Assembly: GCA_017311185.1 (NCBI GenBank)
Contig: JAESUZ010004136.1
Coordinates: 434,001-498,000, forward strand
Source of the DNA: Proteles cristata cristata
Taxonomy: Eukaryota; Chordata; Mammalia; Carnivora; Hyaenidae
DNA length: 64,000 bases
Direction of reading: 5' to 3'
Below the pieces are notes generated by a model. It ran no database searches. It was not told the origin of the DNA and saw only the letters and a program-made list of their open reading frames with translations. The first letter of the stretch is position 1; every line of letters begins with the position of its first letter. The translations under genes were made by a program, and so were the position numbers. Positions 1 through 16,549 of the stretch are shown piece after piece.

Positions 1-3000
1 TTCTATCTTTTGTAGATACTAAAGCTTTATTACGATTTTTTAATGTGAGGGTTCTGTTTTTGTTTTTCACCATGTAGGATCTTTGTTTTTGTTTTCTTTG
101 AGAGAGAAAGAAATGCTCTTGAGGCATTGGTCTATATCTTTTCCTGCATTCAAAGAAAACTACCCTTCTCCTATCAAGCAGACGCTTCCAATTCTTGTGA
201 CCAGAACTCTGAAGAATTTTTAGACCATTGAAAGTCACCCAGACATGGGTAAGATAAAAATCCACACACCAGGCCCATCTAGTTTGTGTTATTGCTGTTT
301 AGTGGTGGCTCCTTGTTGTTGATTTTAAAATAAACAACCATTATTGAGATTACTGCACTGTAATCAAGTAAGCCAGTAGAAAAGAACACCCACTTTAAAG
401 AGTAAATAGTTGAAAAAGAGCAAGCTGCATTTTCCAAGAAGGCAGATAACCCGACTGGAAGACAAAGTGCACACATCTCTTAAAAAAATAATGAAATCTC
501 CAATTCGGAGTCTTATCAGGAAACTATTTTTACAGGAGACCAAAAATAAGCTTGTTTCCCCTCAAAGTCAGAGACAGCGCCCTTTCCTGCATTTTCTTTA
601 TGTTTGTAGGTGGTGAGCTTTAGACATAGGACTAAGTGACCCTAGGACCATGGAGTGCCTTTAAAAAAATGCTAGCACCTGAAAACACTGAAAGGTAAAA
701 ATGCAATCTGTCAATGGAGGTAACTTTGTTTTTCTCTCAATAAGGCTTAACTTTTTGAACACATGGGACACTTATAGCATCTTAGAAAACATTAATCATA
801 AAGCAACCAATATGAAATAAACTGTACTGAGAATAATCCCCACCAGCAGAATGGGAAAACAGCTAAGGGACCACCAGAAATGGAAAGAATACCTTGCAGC
901 TGCAAGTTCCTGAATCCTATTTGGTACACTCTCCTAACAGAAGCCCCAACTCACGGTTTGCTGTGGTTGGCTGGCTTGTTGTAGTACTGTGGGGTGAAAT
1001 TTGTGTTGACTATTTAATTTCTTTCCTTTTGATGGTATCACTCTGGAATGCCTCGGCCTCCATGCTGCTCATTCTCCAGCTCCTATAAACTGAAACTATT
1101 GATTCTCTGAGGGCTGGAGACCAAGTGTCAAAGCTGGAAGCCGATATTTTATGTCAGAAATTCCATCGGGTATATTTGTTTTAAATTGTGTTTATTCCAC
1201 CTAGCAAGTCCTCTCACACCCCCAAAATCTGTAGGCTTCAAATATATTCTCAATTTATAACATAGGAACAATGATTCCATAGCCAACCAGAAAAGTGCTA
1301 GTCTTAGAAGTCATCATACTTTGAACTCTCTTGACTTAGCAGTAATTAAAGAATAGAAATCACAGACTTCCTGTGTGTGTATGTCACACTTTTTACAGAC
1401 TGACCTTACAGGACAAATCACTGCATCCAAATTCTGTATGGCCTTCCAAAGAGGAAAGAACTCAGACTGCAAAGCCAATTGTTCAGCTTTCTGGGGGCTT
1501 TAACTGTAACTGGGACTGGTCTTTGGAATGATAAACAAACATGAATTCAAGGAGAACATCCCCCCATTTTTGCTTTGACCATATCTATCTTCCCAATAAT
1601 AATAATAATTTTTTTAAAAAGGACCCAGTGAACCTACATCTGGCAACATTCAAGAAGGAGAGGAAGGGAGGCAGTTCAAAGCATCTGTTTACTCCATCCA
1701 AATGTATTTGGATGCAGGTATTCTCAGCCTCTGTCCTTTACAGTAAGAGTAAAACCACAGAGCATATACAGCAATTAGAGCTGAGACCATCCAGATCTAT
1801 CTGAAACATTTATAGACAAAAGAACATTTTTCAAAGGGAGTAGGCATTAGAAGGGTAAGGGCCAGGGAAAAAAAAAAAAAAAAAAGACTGCATTTCCATG
1901 AGAAGTAGTGACTTAAATTCTCACAGTAAACATCTCATTGACATTTTGTTTTATGATTTATGATCTATAGATGCAACTTCTTAGGATTACGATGGCAAAG
2001 ATCTGAGATCCATAATTAATTTGTCAGACTAAGGGGGGGGGGGAGGTGGGCCAAAAATTACCAGATTTAACATTCATTAAAATAGCAATTGATCTCTGCT
2101 TCACTTTCTTAAACCTGAAACTTTTTGCACTCGATTTGTAACAAGTTTGCAAAGTCTTGTTGTTATTTAGAAAGAAATCCAGTGTTTTGCACAGAACCTG
2201 ACTGGCCTCATCACATGCTATTACAACAAAACACTACACCCAACAAATGCATTTCTTTCAGGCAAAATCATTTCAAATGAAAATGTCAACAAAACCATTC
2301 ATTCCTGTTAACCGTTCTTCAATCTGGAATAAGTAGAAATGTATGGAACCAGGAATTTTAAACAGTGTTTTTAATTGAAAATAAAGCTAAAGCATGCTTT
2401 TCAACAGTGCAAATTTCCATAATTTTGATTTACTGCTTCCATCATCACAACATAGTACACCAGCATGGCCCTTACCAAGGGCTAGACCCTAGCCATTTGC
2501 ATGTTGAACTACTTTGATTTTAAGTGCAAATATAGATAGTCACCTCTGATTGTCACTTGCAGTAGAAACTCTCCTGCTTTATCACAGGATGGTCTGAAAA
2601 CAGAAGTTCAGAGAGATGCAGAAAAAGGAAAAGGTAATAAACTCCAAGTGCCTGAGTTCTGGTACCAAAGAGCCCTAAAATAACTGTTATTTTTCATTTG
2701 GGATATTCTTAGAACTCTGACCCATTGTACTTTTCTCGGTTGTATTTACTGCTTTGTCATTATGAAGAGTCAGACCATAAAATATCCTGCTATTAAGGGA
2801 ACTATTTTCATTGTTTTGCAAGTTTGAGGAGTCAAACTCGAGGAGTCTGACCACAAGGTAAGCAGGACAATAGTGAGTAAGAGTCACCTTATTTATAACC
2901 TTCGGGTGAGGACACAAAAAGGAGTTATCCAATTGCAAGGAGTAAAATCACATCCTTTACAAGAAAGAAAAAAAAAAGCAATCTCATATTCATTTTACTC

Positions 3001-3060
3001 AGTATATATATGAGGCAGTTTTTACCAGCATTCAAGCAGGACTCCCCAATCTTTCCACTC
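1..3060. other. Downstream flank of SKIDA1, no gene seen
   Basis: AT-rich single-copy sequence. All reading frames here are short and lack recognisable domains. Short homopolymers occur near 1870 (A) and 2033 (G). No CanSINE or L1 copy was recognised. The left part may lie between SKIDA1 and its next neighbour, while the right part could still belong to a long SKIDA1 3' UTR; the sequence alone does not decide this. Confidence 0.5.
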
Positions 3061-3125
3061 AAAAAAAGAAAGAGATAGAGAGAAAGAGAGAAGGAAGAAA
3101 GGAAGAAAGGAGGAAAGGAAGGAAG

Positions 3126-3158
<33 letters not shown>

Positions 3159-3193
3159 GGAGAACAGAAGGAAGGAAGGAAGGAAGGAAGGAA
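3061..3193. repeat. Purine-rich GAAA/GGAA simple repeat
   Basis: About 130 bases of nearly pure purine on the plus strand, moving from mixed GAGA/GAAA units to AAAG and then AAGG tetranucleotides. It produces low-complexity frames on both strands that are not genes. If the SKIDA1 3' UTR extends this far, the transcript would carry a matching pyrimidine tract. Confidence 0.9.
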
Positions 3194-3403
3194 TTAAGTG
3201 CAACTACTCTTGGAGAAGGAATGAGGGGAGCAAAAGAAAAAGATATCCCACAAACAGGAGCTCCAGAAAAGAACATTTTGGGCTCACAGAAACTTCTTTC
3301 TACCTCACTGTGTAACCACATAACCTAACAAACTTTCACTGAATTAACAGTTACACTTTCAGGTCTGAAATCTAGTGCATAAACTTAATGGCTCATTGTA
3401 ATA

Positions 3404-3431
3404 TTTATTATTCAACCTTTTGACATTTATT
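3404..3431 (-). promoter_or_regulatory. SKIDA1: Candidate SKIDA1 polyadenylation signals
   Basis: Two AATAAA hexamers lie on the minus strand, seen on the plus strand as TTTATT at 3404-3409 and 3426-3431, about 350 bases past the SKIDA1 stop codon. Position and orientation suit a proximal 3' end. The surrounding sequence is AT-rich, so chance occurrence is quite possible and a longer 3' UTR is equally plausible. Confidence 0.25.
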
Positions 3432-3778
3432 TGTAGCAGTTGAATTGAGGTACCGGGTGCATTATTAGCATTGAAACAGTAAAGTGTTCCAGCTCTACCT
3501 TAATAACTGAGTTTTACTTGAGTCTTTAGCCTGAAGTAGTCTGTGGAATGTAAACCAACCCTTCTCCCACCCCGCCCCCACCCTACTCCAAAAAAAAAAA
3601 AAAAAAACCCGCAATGGAAAAAAAAAAAAAAAAGTAATCCGATTTCTGTCTTCGAAATGCGATAAACCAGGGCTCCAAAAGGGGTGTAACACATTAATGG
3701 ACTTGTACAAACCATCCTGTGCAGTTATACGACAAAAGGAAGGTAATATGGTTCAAGAAAATATCTTCCAAAACACTT

Positions 3779-7750
<3,972 letters not shown>

Positions 7751-9346
7751 CACTTTTCACAATTAACCAGGCTGGATTCGAGGCCAGATCGTCCTAGAAT
7801 CCCCGGCACAGCCTTTGCCAGGCTCCTGTTCACCACAGGTCAGAATTCCAGGGAGCAGACTGCTTCTGCAGCGAAGAATAGAAAACGTAAAACGCCCAAG
7901 GTGCTTCCAGAGGTTTTACGTAATAACGATGAAAAGAAAGTGCTGATGTACGATGCAGACTATTCCAATGGTCTATGATGCTTTCGGTTGGGAGTTTAAA
8001 TGAATCTTCCACAACTCTCATTTTTTCCATGAAAGCCAAGCATCTGCTTTAAAAAAAAAAAATCACTTTGGATGAATATCAATGTTGTTTAACCTCTTCT
8101 TAGTCAAGTTAAGGCATATTTTGGTGTCTTTTCAAGGATATCCAAAATACTGCCAAATGCGAGCAAGGGTCTTCCCAGTTGCATTATCAGGATCCCAAGG
8201 TGGTTTGTTGGCTCCTTTGCAAAATTCGGCAAACTGTTTGGTGTTTGCAACTACAGCATAAATGCAACCCAGGCATTTATATGTTTCCTTGTTCCTCCAA
8301 AAATAGACACATCCGTGTGGTTAAAAGAATAAACGGATATTTCTGAGCCTGCAAGAAAAGAATTGTACAATAATTTCTTCCTTCCCATTCAAAAGTTCCA
8401 GTTTCCCCTGCTCTGGTCTGGCTAGCACAAGCAGGTATGGCTCAAAAGGAAAAAAAAAAAAAGATAAAAACAGGAATCAGACACACAAAAAGGTAGTTTG
8501 CATGAAATCTCGGCCATAGTTCCCCACCCCCACTCTCATCTCCCTAGTAATTTCCCAGGAATTTTGAAGAGAATTGGGAATTTCAAGAAGTGCATCCGGA
8601 AATTAAGGAAGTCTATTTAAGAGAGTCTGTAACTCAGAGGTTGGGATTTGAAAAGTCAGCCCTGGACTACTGTTGCACTCAGCACAGATGTAATCGCCGC
8701 TCTTCAACTTAATCAATGTGTGTACAAACCACGATGTCTAGTTCTTGCCTTTGAAATCTAAGGCTAGCATTTCCATCCAAGAAATCAGAGCTACAGCAAA
8801 TTACATTTTTGTCCCTTGAATGAGAGAAGGATCATTGAATGGATCTCGTGATATTTCAGGCTTTAAACGTAACCGAGAGGCAGCAATGAACAATGCCTCG
8901 TCACAGCTAATACCATCCACCGAGTTGGCTTTCTTTTGCATCTGGATGTATCACACCGCGTTTTTCTCTTTCACTTTCACGGGAGGCAAAATGCAAAAGG
9001 TTTTAAGTAGAAAGCAAAGTTTCCAGAAAAAGCAGATGCTGGTGTTTGTTTTTTAAAGTCGAATGACCAGAGTCTTTCCATTGCCAGCGACACTAATGTC
9101 GTTTTAAAATTCCTCCTGATGCACTTATATACTGGCAGCTCTCTTCCTCCAACCCCACCCCCGTCCAATTCCCCTCCTCCAGCTTTGAGATTTCCACCAG
9201 AGTCAAACAGCCAAGAAATAGTAAACTCAGAGAGAAAGCCTTTGAGAAGACATTACAAAGGGTTGGCTCTTAGAACATCCTTATCTCCCTCCCCCCCCTT
9301 TTTTTCTCTGGCCAGGTAGTTCTAGTTGTTCTCCATTCCTATTTAG

Positions 9347-9350
<4 letters not shown>
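7751..9350. other. Non-coding single-copy sequence
   Basis: I see no gene, RNA or recognisable transposon. Frames are short and lack domains. Lack of young repeats next to a developmental-type gene may reflect regulatory constraint, which is inference. Confidence 0.4.

Positions 9351-9404
<54 letters not shown>
9351..9404. repeat. (CA)27 dinucleotide microsatellite
   Basis: Perfect AC repeat, 54 bases long, flanked by unique sequence. Likely polymorphic. Confidence 0.98.
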
Positions 9405-9406
<2 letters not shown>

Positions 9407-9748
9407 CTACTCTTGCATATGGCAACATGATTTAGTAACCTTTTCAAAATTACCTTTTTTTTTTTTTTGCTCTCCCTCTCTTTCCACCTTTAAAATACTG
9501 GCAACATAGGTGGTAGTTAAAACTAGTAGAATATTATGTATTTTTTAAACTAAAGGTACAACCTATTGGGTTAAGTAGAGAAAAATAAAGGCCAGATGAC
9601 TTGGGAAATGTGTCTATATATACAATTTATGCAAGTATCTTTGTATGTACACTCGGGCATCTTTACACTTATACATTTTTAATACTCTTATTACATATCT
9701 TTCTTCTTGTCTAATACATTCTTTTGTTCCTTTAACTTCCCCATTATT

Positions 9749-9842
9749 GTGTGTGTGTGTGTGTTAAGGCGTGAGTGCGTGCATTCACATGCACGCGCGC
9801 ACGAGCACACACACACACACACATACACACACACACACACAC
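9749..9842. repeat. TG repeat followed by a CA repeat
   Basis: A (TG)8 run at 9749-9764 and an interrupted CA run at about 9806-9842 flank a GC-alternating core (GCACGCGCGC). The opposed TG and CA runs can pair as a hairpin, and the alternating purine-pyrimidine sequence has Z-DNA potential. Confidence 0.9.
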
Positions 9843-12800
9843 AGAATGTGACAGACAGCTTTCTTGTGGCCATCAGCACACGTTGCATATCCGGGGTCTT
9901 CTCCAGGCACATTGGGGGTCGATCCCGATAAAAAGATCTAGCAGAGGCCCCTGAGCGCTCACACATGAAAGGCAGGGGACTTTAAGATGGATTTGCATGC
10001 ACACAGGGGATTTCGATCAATAGCTACCAACATTTATGGCTTAGATTATTAATGTGAAAGCTGGCCAAAAGAATGGGGATGAAAAATTAAAGGTGTCTGT
10101 TATCAATTATGCTTAAAGTTATGCAATAATTTACTTACTTTGCCTGGATGTGCAGATCCAGATGTATAAAGTACTATTCTTCAAAAGCCAGGGGGTTTCT
10201 TTGATAAATTTGTTGACCATGTCAGCTGCCTCAACAATCAAAGATGAACCCAATTCAGATGATGGACTGTATTCAAATTCTTTTTTAAGAGAAGATATAT
10301 CAACTTCTGTTTCTCAAATGCATATACATATGTGGGCAGATACGCCCAACTTAACATTTATGTGTGTATCCATCTCTAAGGGTATAGAGAATTACTCATT
10401 GAGAATTTAGGAATATATATGATAAGCATTGAGTTTGTTAATTACATGTAATTATTTACTCAGTGAGGGATGTGCAGTCTACTTACTATCATAAAAAGTA
10501 TTTTGGCTTTGAAAACAAAGCTGCCTGCTAAAGGAAAATCCTCTGTGGCAAATACAGACAAAAGTATAATCTTAATGGTATCTTACTTTTGCATTTGTTA
10601 TAAAAAAAAAAAAAGGAAAACAACAACAACCCAGTACTTTCAGTTTTTAAAGTGATGGGCTATGAAGATACATACATATTTGTCTTTACTTATCCTGTAT
10701 GAATGCGGTAAATTTACCTTCGGATGTTCTATTTTGATTTTGATTTATTTTCACTGTATTTTATGTTTAAATACCATTGCAATTCAGTCTGACCTCTTTC
10801 CTCTGGAGCGAAGTAATGCACACGGCATTTACAGTCTTTTAAATGGTTAGCTGGGAAATGCAGTATCAATTTGCAGGAGTAGTTTACTAATGGGGAAAGT
10901 TCTTTTGAAAACCTGAAGGAAAACCTAAGAGTACTTTTGCATTTCTACACTACAACTGTCATATAATTAAAGTACTGTGGAGCATTAAAATAATCCTTTT
11001 CCTTCCAAGCTTTCACCCATACACATATAATTTAAATGAGGATCATTCCCCCACATCACCATCACCATCACCTAACTCTTCACCATATACATTTGTTTTA
11101 CTGATTGCTGGGCACATTTTGTTCCAAGTGAATTCAGACAGAAAAGACTAAGGACATCACAAAGGCCTCAACAATGTAAGTATACTGGTGAGAAGAATAA
11201 AAGAATCCCCTTGTACTGTTAGCCAAAAGTAATTATAATACATATAACACATTCTAAAATAATAATAATATAAAGCCTCACATGGCTGAATTAATTTAGG
11301 ATAGAAGACAATAAAATCTTGCGATAATCAACAGTTCCTCATCAAAATTCATCTAATTTTCACATGTTTTCTACTTTTTGGGAGGGGAAAACGAGAACGG
11401 AGGAGGCAATGCTAAATGAAGGAGTAGCTTAAATGATAACTTAGTACGTTTTCCTTAATTTTCTTCTTTTTGTCTCATCCACTGCAATCGAGGCAAGTCT
11501 CCAAAAGGGCCCATCCTTCTGTTCTTAGGCATTTTGAAATCCTGTTTTTAACAGAAGTTTGGGACACAGAGTATACGCCATGTTGTCTATTGACCCATAA
11601 TCAAAATGCAGTGACCTCCTACCCTTTTTTTGCCCCCTGACCCATCTTGAATTCAATGCAGGCTTTATAAATTTGCAAATCCTTGGAGGTAAAGGGGTTT
11701 TTGTGAGGCTTTGTTCTGAAAAAGCCCTAAGAGTGTACTTTCTAAATTAGACAAAGGTAAAGCAACAAAGCTAGTGGACACGATTTTACACAGGTGAGCA
11801 ACAGACAACTCTTCACTAACCTAGATTGTAAGCTAAAAAGCAGTCAGAAACACGGGAGACGAGAAGGTTATGCGTTGCATTAAATTAAAGTGGGGTACAA
11901 ATCTCTTTCATGATGTAAGAAATGGTTAGGCCACAAGCTTCCTGCTCTCCTCATCTCAAGGGCTGTGGGGGACCCTAGTGACCAAGGAAGGAATGGGGGT
12001 GGGGGGAAGGGTATGGAGAGAGGGGAGGGAGGGAGGAAGGGAAAGAAAGAGAGGAGTGAAAAGCAATCTGAATCTACACGCACATTCCCTTATCTTTCCT
12101 GCTATCAGCCAGTTTAAAGGACACCATAATTATGATGGTGATAAAAACAATGCCTGCTTATGTGTGCTGAATAAATAAAGAATGTTTACAGCTAAAGAAT
12201 CTTTTAATTCCAATTAAACGCTATCAACGAAAAGCCACTTTTCTTACTGCGACAGCCTTTCCCCCCCAATTATCTTGTTTTGTTGCAATATTTTCCTATG
12301 AGACACCAGGGCTTCTCACAATTGATCCTGGATGTAGAAAAAAAAAAATCTGAGAAAGTAGAGTTCAGTGTTGATATATTAAATAATACACAAATATCAA
12401 GACCTACAATTTATTTGCGTTGCCCAAATTTGTGTTTATTTTGCACAAGGGTCAAATGTGTAGAAATCGCAGTGATGACACTGAGTGTTGAGGCCTACCT
12501 ACGGGCTGCTCAAGCCATGCAGAAATTCTGGGCACCCAAGAGGGGAGAAGGGAAACAGAAGACATGTGGGGCCTGATGGTCTCTGGAAAGGGAATCCTCT
12601 GGTTCTGTTCCCCTGGCTTCAGCCCAAATCCTTCTAGGAGCAGAGCACTGGAGCCAATCACTGCCTTCCACTGCGGCAGCTACTGGACGCACACAAAAAA
12701 AGCGGGAGATCAAAAAATCCCAAGTTCGCATTTACAGATACACAAGGATCATTTCATATTCAAGACTCCAACAAATCACATCATAATCAGATTTAAACAA

Positions 12801-13380
12801 GGTTTGGGCAGTAATGCCCGCCAGGCCGGGCACTAAACCTCGACTCGTCTCACCCGCAACCCAGAAAAGTTGTCATTGTTGTGGTTGCTGTTGCTGTTGT
12901 TGTTTTGAATCCTAGAATGAAAATTAAGTCTTTGAACTTCAAAAAGCATAGTCTTCGCTCTCCTGGCCAATGTTTCCACCAAGCAATTTCAAAGAAACGC
13001 CTCTCTTTACGTCATTCCACAACATAAGAATTCAAACTTCTATTTCTTTCCTTTTGCAGTTTTAGAGGTGTTTTGTTTGTGTGTTTGAGAAACACAGGAC
13101 ATAACAAACATCGTGGAAAACGCACCGGTTCAGTTAAAGGCCCTTACAAATCTGCCTTTTAACACCATCTGTCTAAGTAGCACACTGCTAAGCATAAACT
13201 TAAAAAAAAAAAAAAAACTTTGCTCGAAGAAATATCTAATGTTTCTTGGCAAATGCTGTTTGGTGATGTGGTACAAAAACACAGTTGTAAAAAAAAAAAA
13301 AAAAGTCAGGGTATCCATAAGTTTTCTGGGTAGTTGCAGGCCCCCTTTCCTTTTGAAAGTTTAGAGCTCCAATACCCTCA
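9843..13380. other. Non-coding single-copy sequence upstream of SKIDA1
   Basis: No gene recognised. It contains small simple runs: CAC/ATC near 11055, AATAAT near 11265, purine-rich near 12000-12060 and TTG near 12880. A strong minus-strand donor-like site (GGCAAA|GTAAGT) lies near 10139 and might serve a SKIDA1 5' UTR exon. No transcript evidence is available. Confidence 0.35.
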
Positions 13381-14394
13381 ATTCTACTGGCAGAATTAGG
13401 ATGGACCTAGAGGGTCCTAAACGTGACCGATTCACTAAGGCGGGGGGCTCCGGCTTGCAGCAACGTGCTCGGCAACTTAATCCTACGCTAAAACAGGGCA
13501 GAGAGCGAAAAAGAATGGAATACAAACTCTCCCGACGTTCGTAGTTACTTTCAAGGTGGATCGTGTATTTTAAGGCTGATGGGAACGTCTGGTTTTTGGA
13601 GCAAAAAGAAGAGAAGGTAAGTGCTTGTCCTTGTATCCACCAGTTCGTAGAGAAACAATGAAAACAAAGGGAACCACTTCCCCATCTGAACATTTTCTCG
13701 GGCTCCCTCCGTTCCCAGCCGAGAAGCTGGCGAGGGGATTCGCTTTACTCTGCCTTAGGTAGTCGTTCCTAGGCTCGTTGAGCCGAGAAAGAGGGAAAAA
13801 GTTGAGCGGCAGCGTAAACACAGACTAAATAATAATAATAAAGGCGCGCGGTGGCGAATCTCCCCAGCGCCGGTCGCAGCAACTTGCAGCAGAAGTTGCT
13901 ACATCTCCGAAGGCAAAGCCCAGGAAATCACCTTTACAGGACAGATTTCGAACTCGATCGTTTAAAGAGCCGTTCTTGCTGTCTGAAAGGATTTCTGCGT
14001 ACAAAATCCTTAGGTACTGTCCAGGGCAAGAGGGTGGTGTGCTGTTTTGCTCGGGGAAAAAAAAAAATGTTCGCTGTTGCTATGCGTTAAATAATTTGTA
14101 AAAAAAAAAAAAAAAAAAGGAAGGGGGATTCAAGTATTAAGTGGCAGCCGTGGCTGCGAAAGGAGAGAGACTCGTATTGAAATGTATTTGCTTTGGGGTA
14201 CGGTGGTTATCAGCAGGTCCGCCTTTGTGGGTCTCTGTGGCTGAATGAGTAAGTGACCGAGTGCCGACGGCATTCTATAAATGGATTGGTGTGTGGGGGG
14301 AGCCCCCAAAGCGGTCGAGCACGTGAAACATACATTTTTTTACTGCCCCCCAAGCGGCGACCAAGCCCCCCTCCACCCCACCCCATATCCGTAT

Positions 14395-14400
14395 ATTACC
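14395..14400 (-). promoter_or_regulatory. SKIDA1: Candidate splice donor of a distal SKIDA1 5' exon
   Basis: On the minus strand the sequence reads GGGCAG|GTAATA just at the SKIDA1-proximal edge of the 14.6-16.5 kb CpG island. This would be the right place for a non-coding first exon of SKIDA1 spliced to 6632. Speculative. Confidence 0.2.
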
Positions 14401-14599
14401 TGCCCAGTTACAGTGACACATGTTTATGTTTATAGTCCTGGTTTGTAGTAGTGTCAAGAGCCGCAGCAAGAGGAGGGGGTGAGAGAGGAGAGGGAGGAGT
14501 AAATGCAACCACCCCCACTTGTTGTTAAAGCAAATTTACTGCGTTATTGCAAGCCCGGTACGGGGGGCTGGGAAGTGAGTTGAGAGGAAGGGTAGAGTT

Positions 14600-16450
14600 G
14601 GGTAGTGTGTTGGTGGTGGAAGGGGGGTGGGGTTAGGAGATCCGGGATGGAGCGACTCTCTCCAGCGTCCCGGAAAAAGCAGCCCGGTCAATAGGGGAGC
14701 ATGCTGGCGCGGTTGCAAACAAAAAGGTTCCTCCTGCTCGCAGCGTTCACGTGGGGGGCTCTGCTCGCGGGGCTCCGGGGCCCTGACCTCTGACCCCGGC
14801 TCCTCTCCGCGCTCTCCCGGTGCCGCGCGGCCACTTTTTACCCAGGATCCCTCGCGCGGGCCGCGCTCGTGCCGAGCTCGAGTCCTTCTTAATCCTCCAT
14901 TCCCCGATTTCCATCCCCTCCCCCCAGCCCCCACCCCCGCCGCCGGCCCCCGGGGAGGATTCTCCGGCTGGGAACCCCCGCCCCACCCCCACCCTGAGAG
15001 CCCGGGCCGCTTGGCCGCAGGGAGGCCGCGTGGGGCGGGGAGTGCAGAGCCGGCCTCCCCTGCCGGGCCGGGCCTGCGGGGGAGGGGAGGGGAGGGGAGG
15101 GGAGGGGAAGGCGGGGAGGAGACCGGAGGGGAGGGGGCCCGGCGGCCCGGCCCCGCTGCCCGGCCGAGGCCTGGACCTGTTGACTGCCATTGGTCCGCCG
15201 CATCCCGCGCCCTCTCCCCGTCCGCCGCAGCCCCGGCCCTTCCGCGGAAACGTGGGGAGGAAATCAGGATGGCTCTTCTCTCCGCCTCCTTCTAACTTTA
15301 TTTTTTTTCTTGCGGGGGGGGGGGATGAGAAAGCAAAGTAATCTCCTCCGCTGCCCCATCCTTTCTCGTAAAGTACCGTCATGCGCGGGCCCACCGCCCT
15401 CCCAGCCCCCCGCTATTTAAAACCTCGCCTCTTTGCCCGGCCAGCTCCTCAGCTCGGAGCCCGAGGGCCCCGGACGCCCCCGCCGGGCCCGGCTTCATCC
15501 CCGGCGAATTGTGTGGCTTTTCTTCCCTAGAAGCTCCCTCGTCCACGTTCCACTTTTTTTTCCCGTCCCAGGAGGCGTCAGATAAAACCTCTGATTTGCT
15601 GCGTGCTGCTGGACACATTCTCTGCCTTCTTCGTCCAAACGCATTCGATGGGGAGTTTAAAATACCAGTATTGAAAGGAGGAAATAAAAGAGAGGGGCGA
15701 GTCCTTTGGCCAGCGTAGACGACATACACGCGTTAAAATGTCACAGTACCCAATCTATGTAGAGTTCCAGGGTTTTATCGGATTGGCGGTCTTCCCTTCT
15801 AGATTTTTGGATTTCCCGAGGGAATATTTTTCCGGAGGGAAACAGCAGATTAAAATTAAGGTGGACGTGAGGCATTTCAACCACTTCTGAAAAGAAAGGA
15901 GAACATTTTAGAACGTATTCACGAAATAAGGGGAAGGCGGCTGCAGCGAAAGCTGAAGTCGCCGAAGGAAGCGCATCGGTGTCGCAGTCTGCAGGAGGAG
16001 GAGGAGGAGAGGGAGGGGGAGGAGGAGGAGGGCCAGCCCGGGAAGGGGAAGGAGGCGCGCGGAGGCGGCGGGGCGCGGGGCGGCCGAGCGGCGTCCGGCC
16101 GGGCCGCGGGCCGCGGCGCCCGGGACGAAGGCAGCGGCGGGCCGTGCGAGCTGGAAGACGCGGGCGGGCAGGGCCGCGGCGGGCGGGGGCCGGGCGCGCG
16201 GCGGGCGCGGCCGAGGAAGCGGGAGCCGGGCTCCTCTCGCCCGGCCGCCCCCATTGTTCGTCCCTCCGGCTGCCGTTCGCGGTTCTGCGAGCGCGTCCTT
16301 CGCGAGGGAGGGGGTCCTGCGGCCCAATTCGACCCCCTGCTCGCGCCTCCCCGGACTCCAGCGCTCGGGCCGGGCGGGCGCCGCAAGTTTTATTATCACA
16401 CGCGGCCGGCGAGGGGTTTCCAACTCGGGACCCCGTAGAAAGGAGGCTTT
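14600..16450. promoter_or_regulatory. CpG island, probable distal SKIDA1 promoter
   Basis: About 1.8 kb of high GC with abundant CpG, clearly different from the AT-rich flanks. It contains an inverted CCAAT box (CCATTGG, 15187-15193), GC boxes, a (GGGGA)n run and a TATTTAAA element near 15414. From memory, the human SKIDA1 transcription unit is about 12 kb long, which would put its start here. The long frames across the island on both strands come from GC-rich composition and are not supported as genes. A divergent non-coding transcript towards MLLT10 is possible. Confidence 0.55.
15077..15110. repeat. (GGGGA)n run with G-quadruplex potential
   Basis: At least five G-tracts of four or more bases separated by single A. 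It fits the simple four-tract quadruplex rule on the plus strand, inside the CpG island. Confidence 0.8.
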
Positions 16451-16549
16451 ACAACGTGCCGCTAAATTGGAGGAAGCTGGACAAGCCTGAAACTCACACA
16501 TTAAAAGAAGAGGGGAAGCAGCCCACATATGTTTATTAAGTGATAACTA

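Noticed and set aside
2925..3321. Ser/Phe/Leu-rich frames on the minus strand
   Set aside because: Translation of the purine-rich simple repeat at 3061-3193.
14536..16539. Many 100-220 residue frames in the 14.6-16.5 kb CpG island
   Set aside because: GC-rich sequence has few stop codons. The translations are Pro/Arg/Gly-rich without domains, and frames overlap on both strands.
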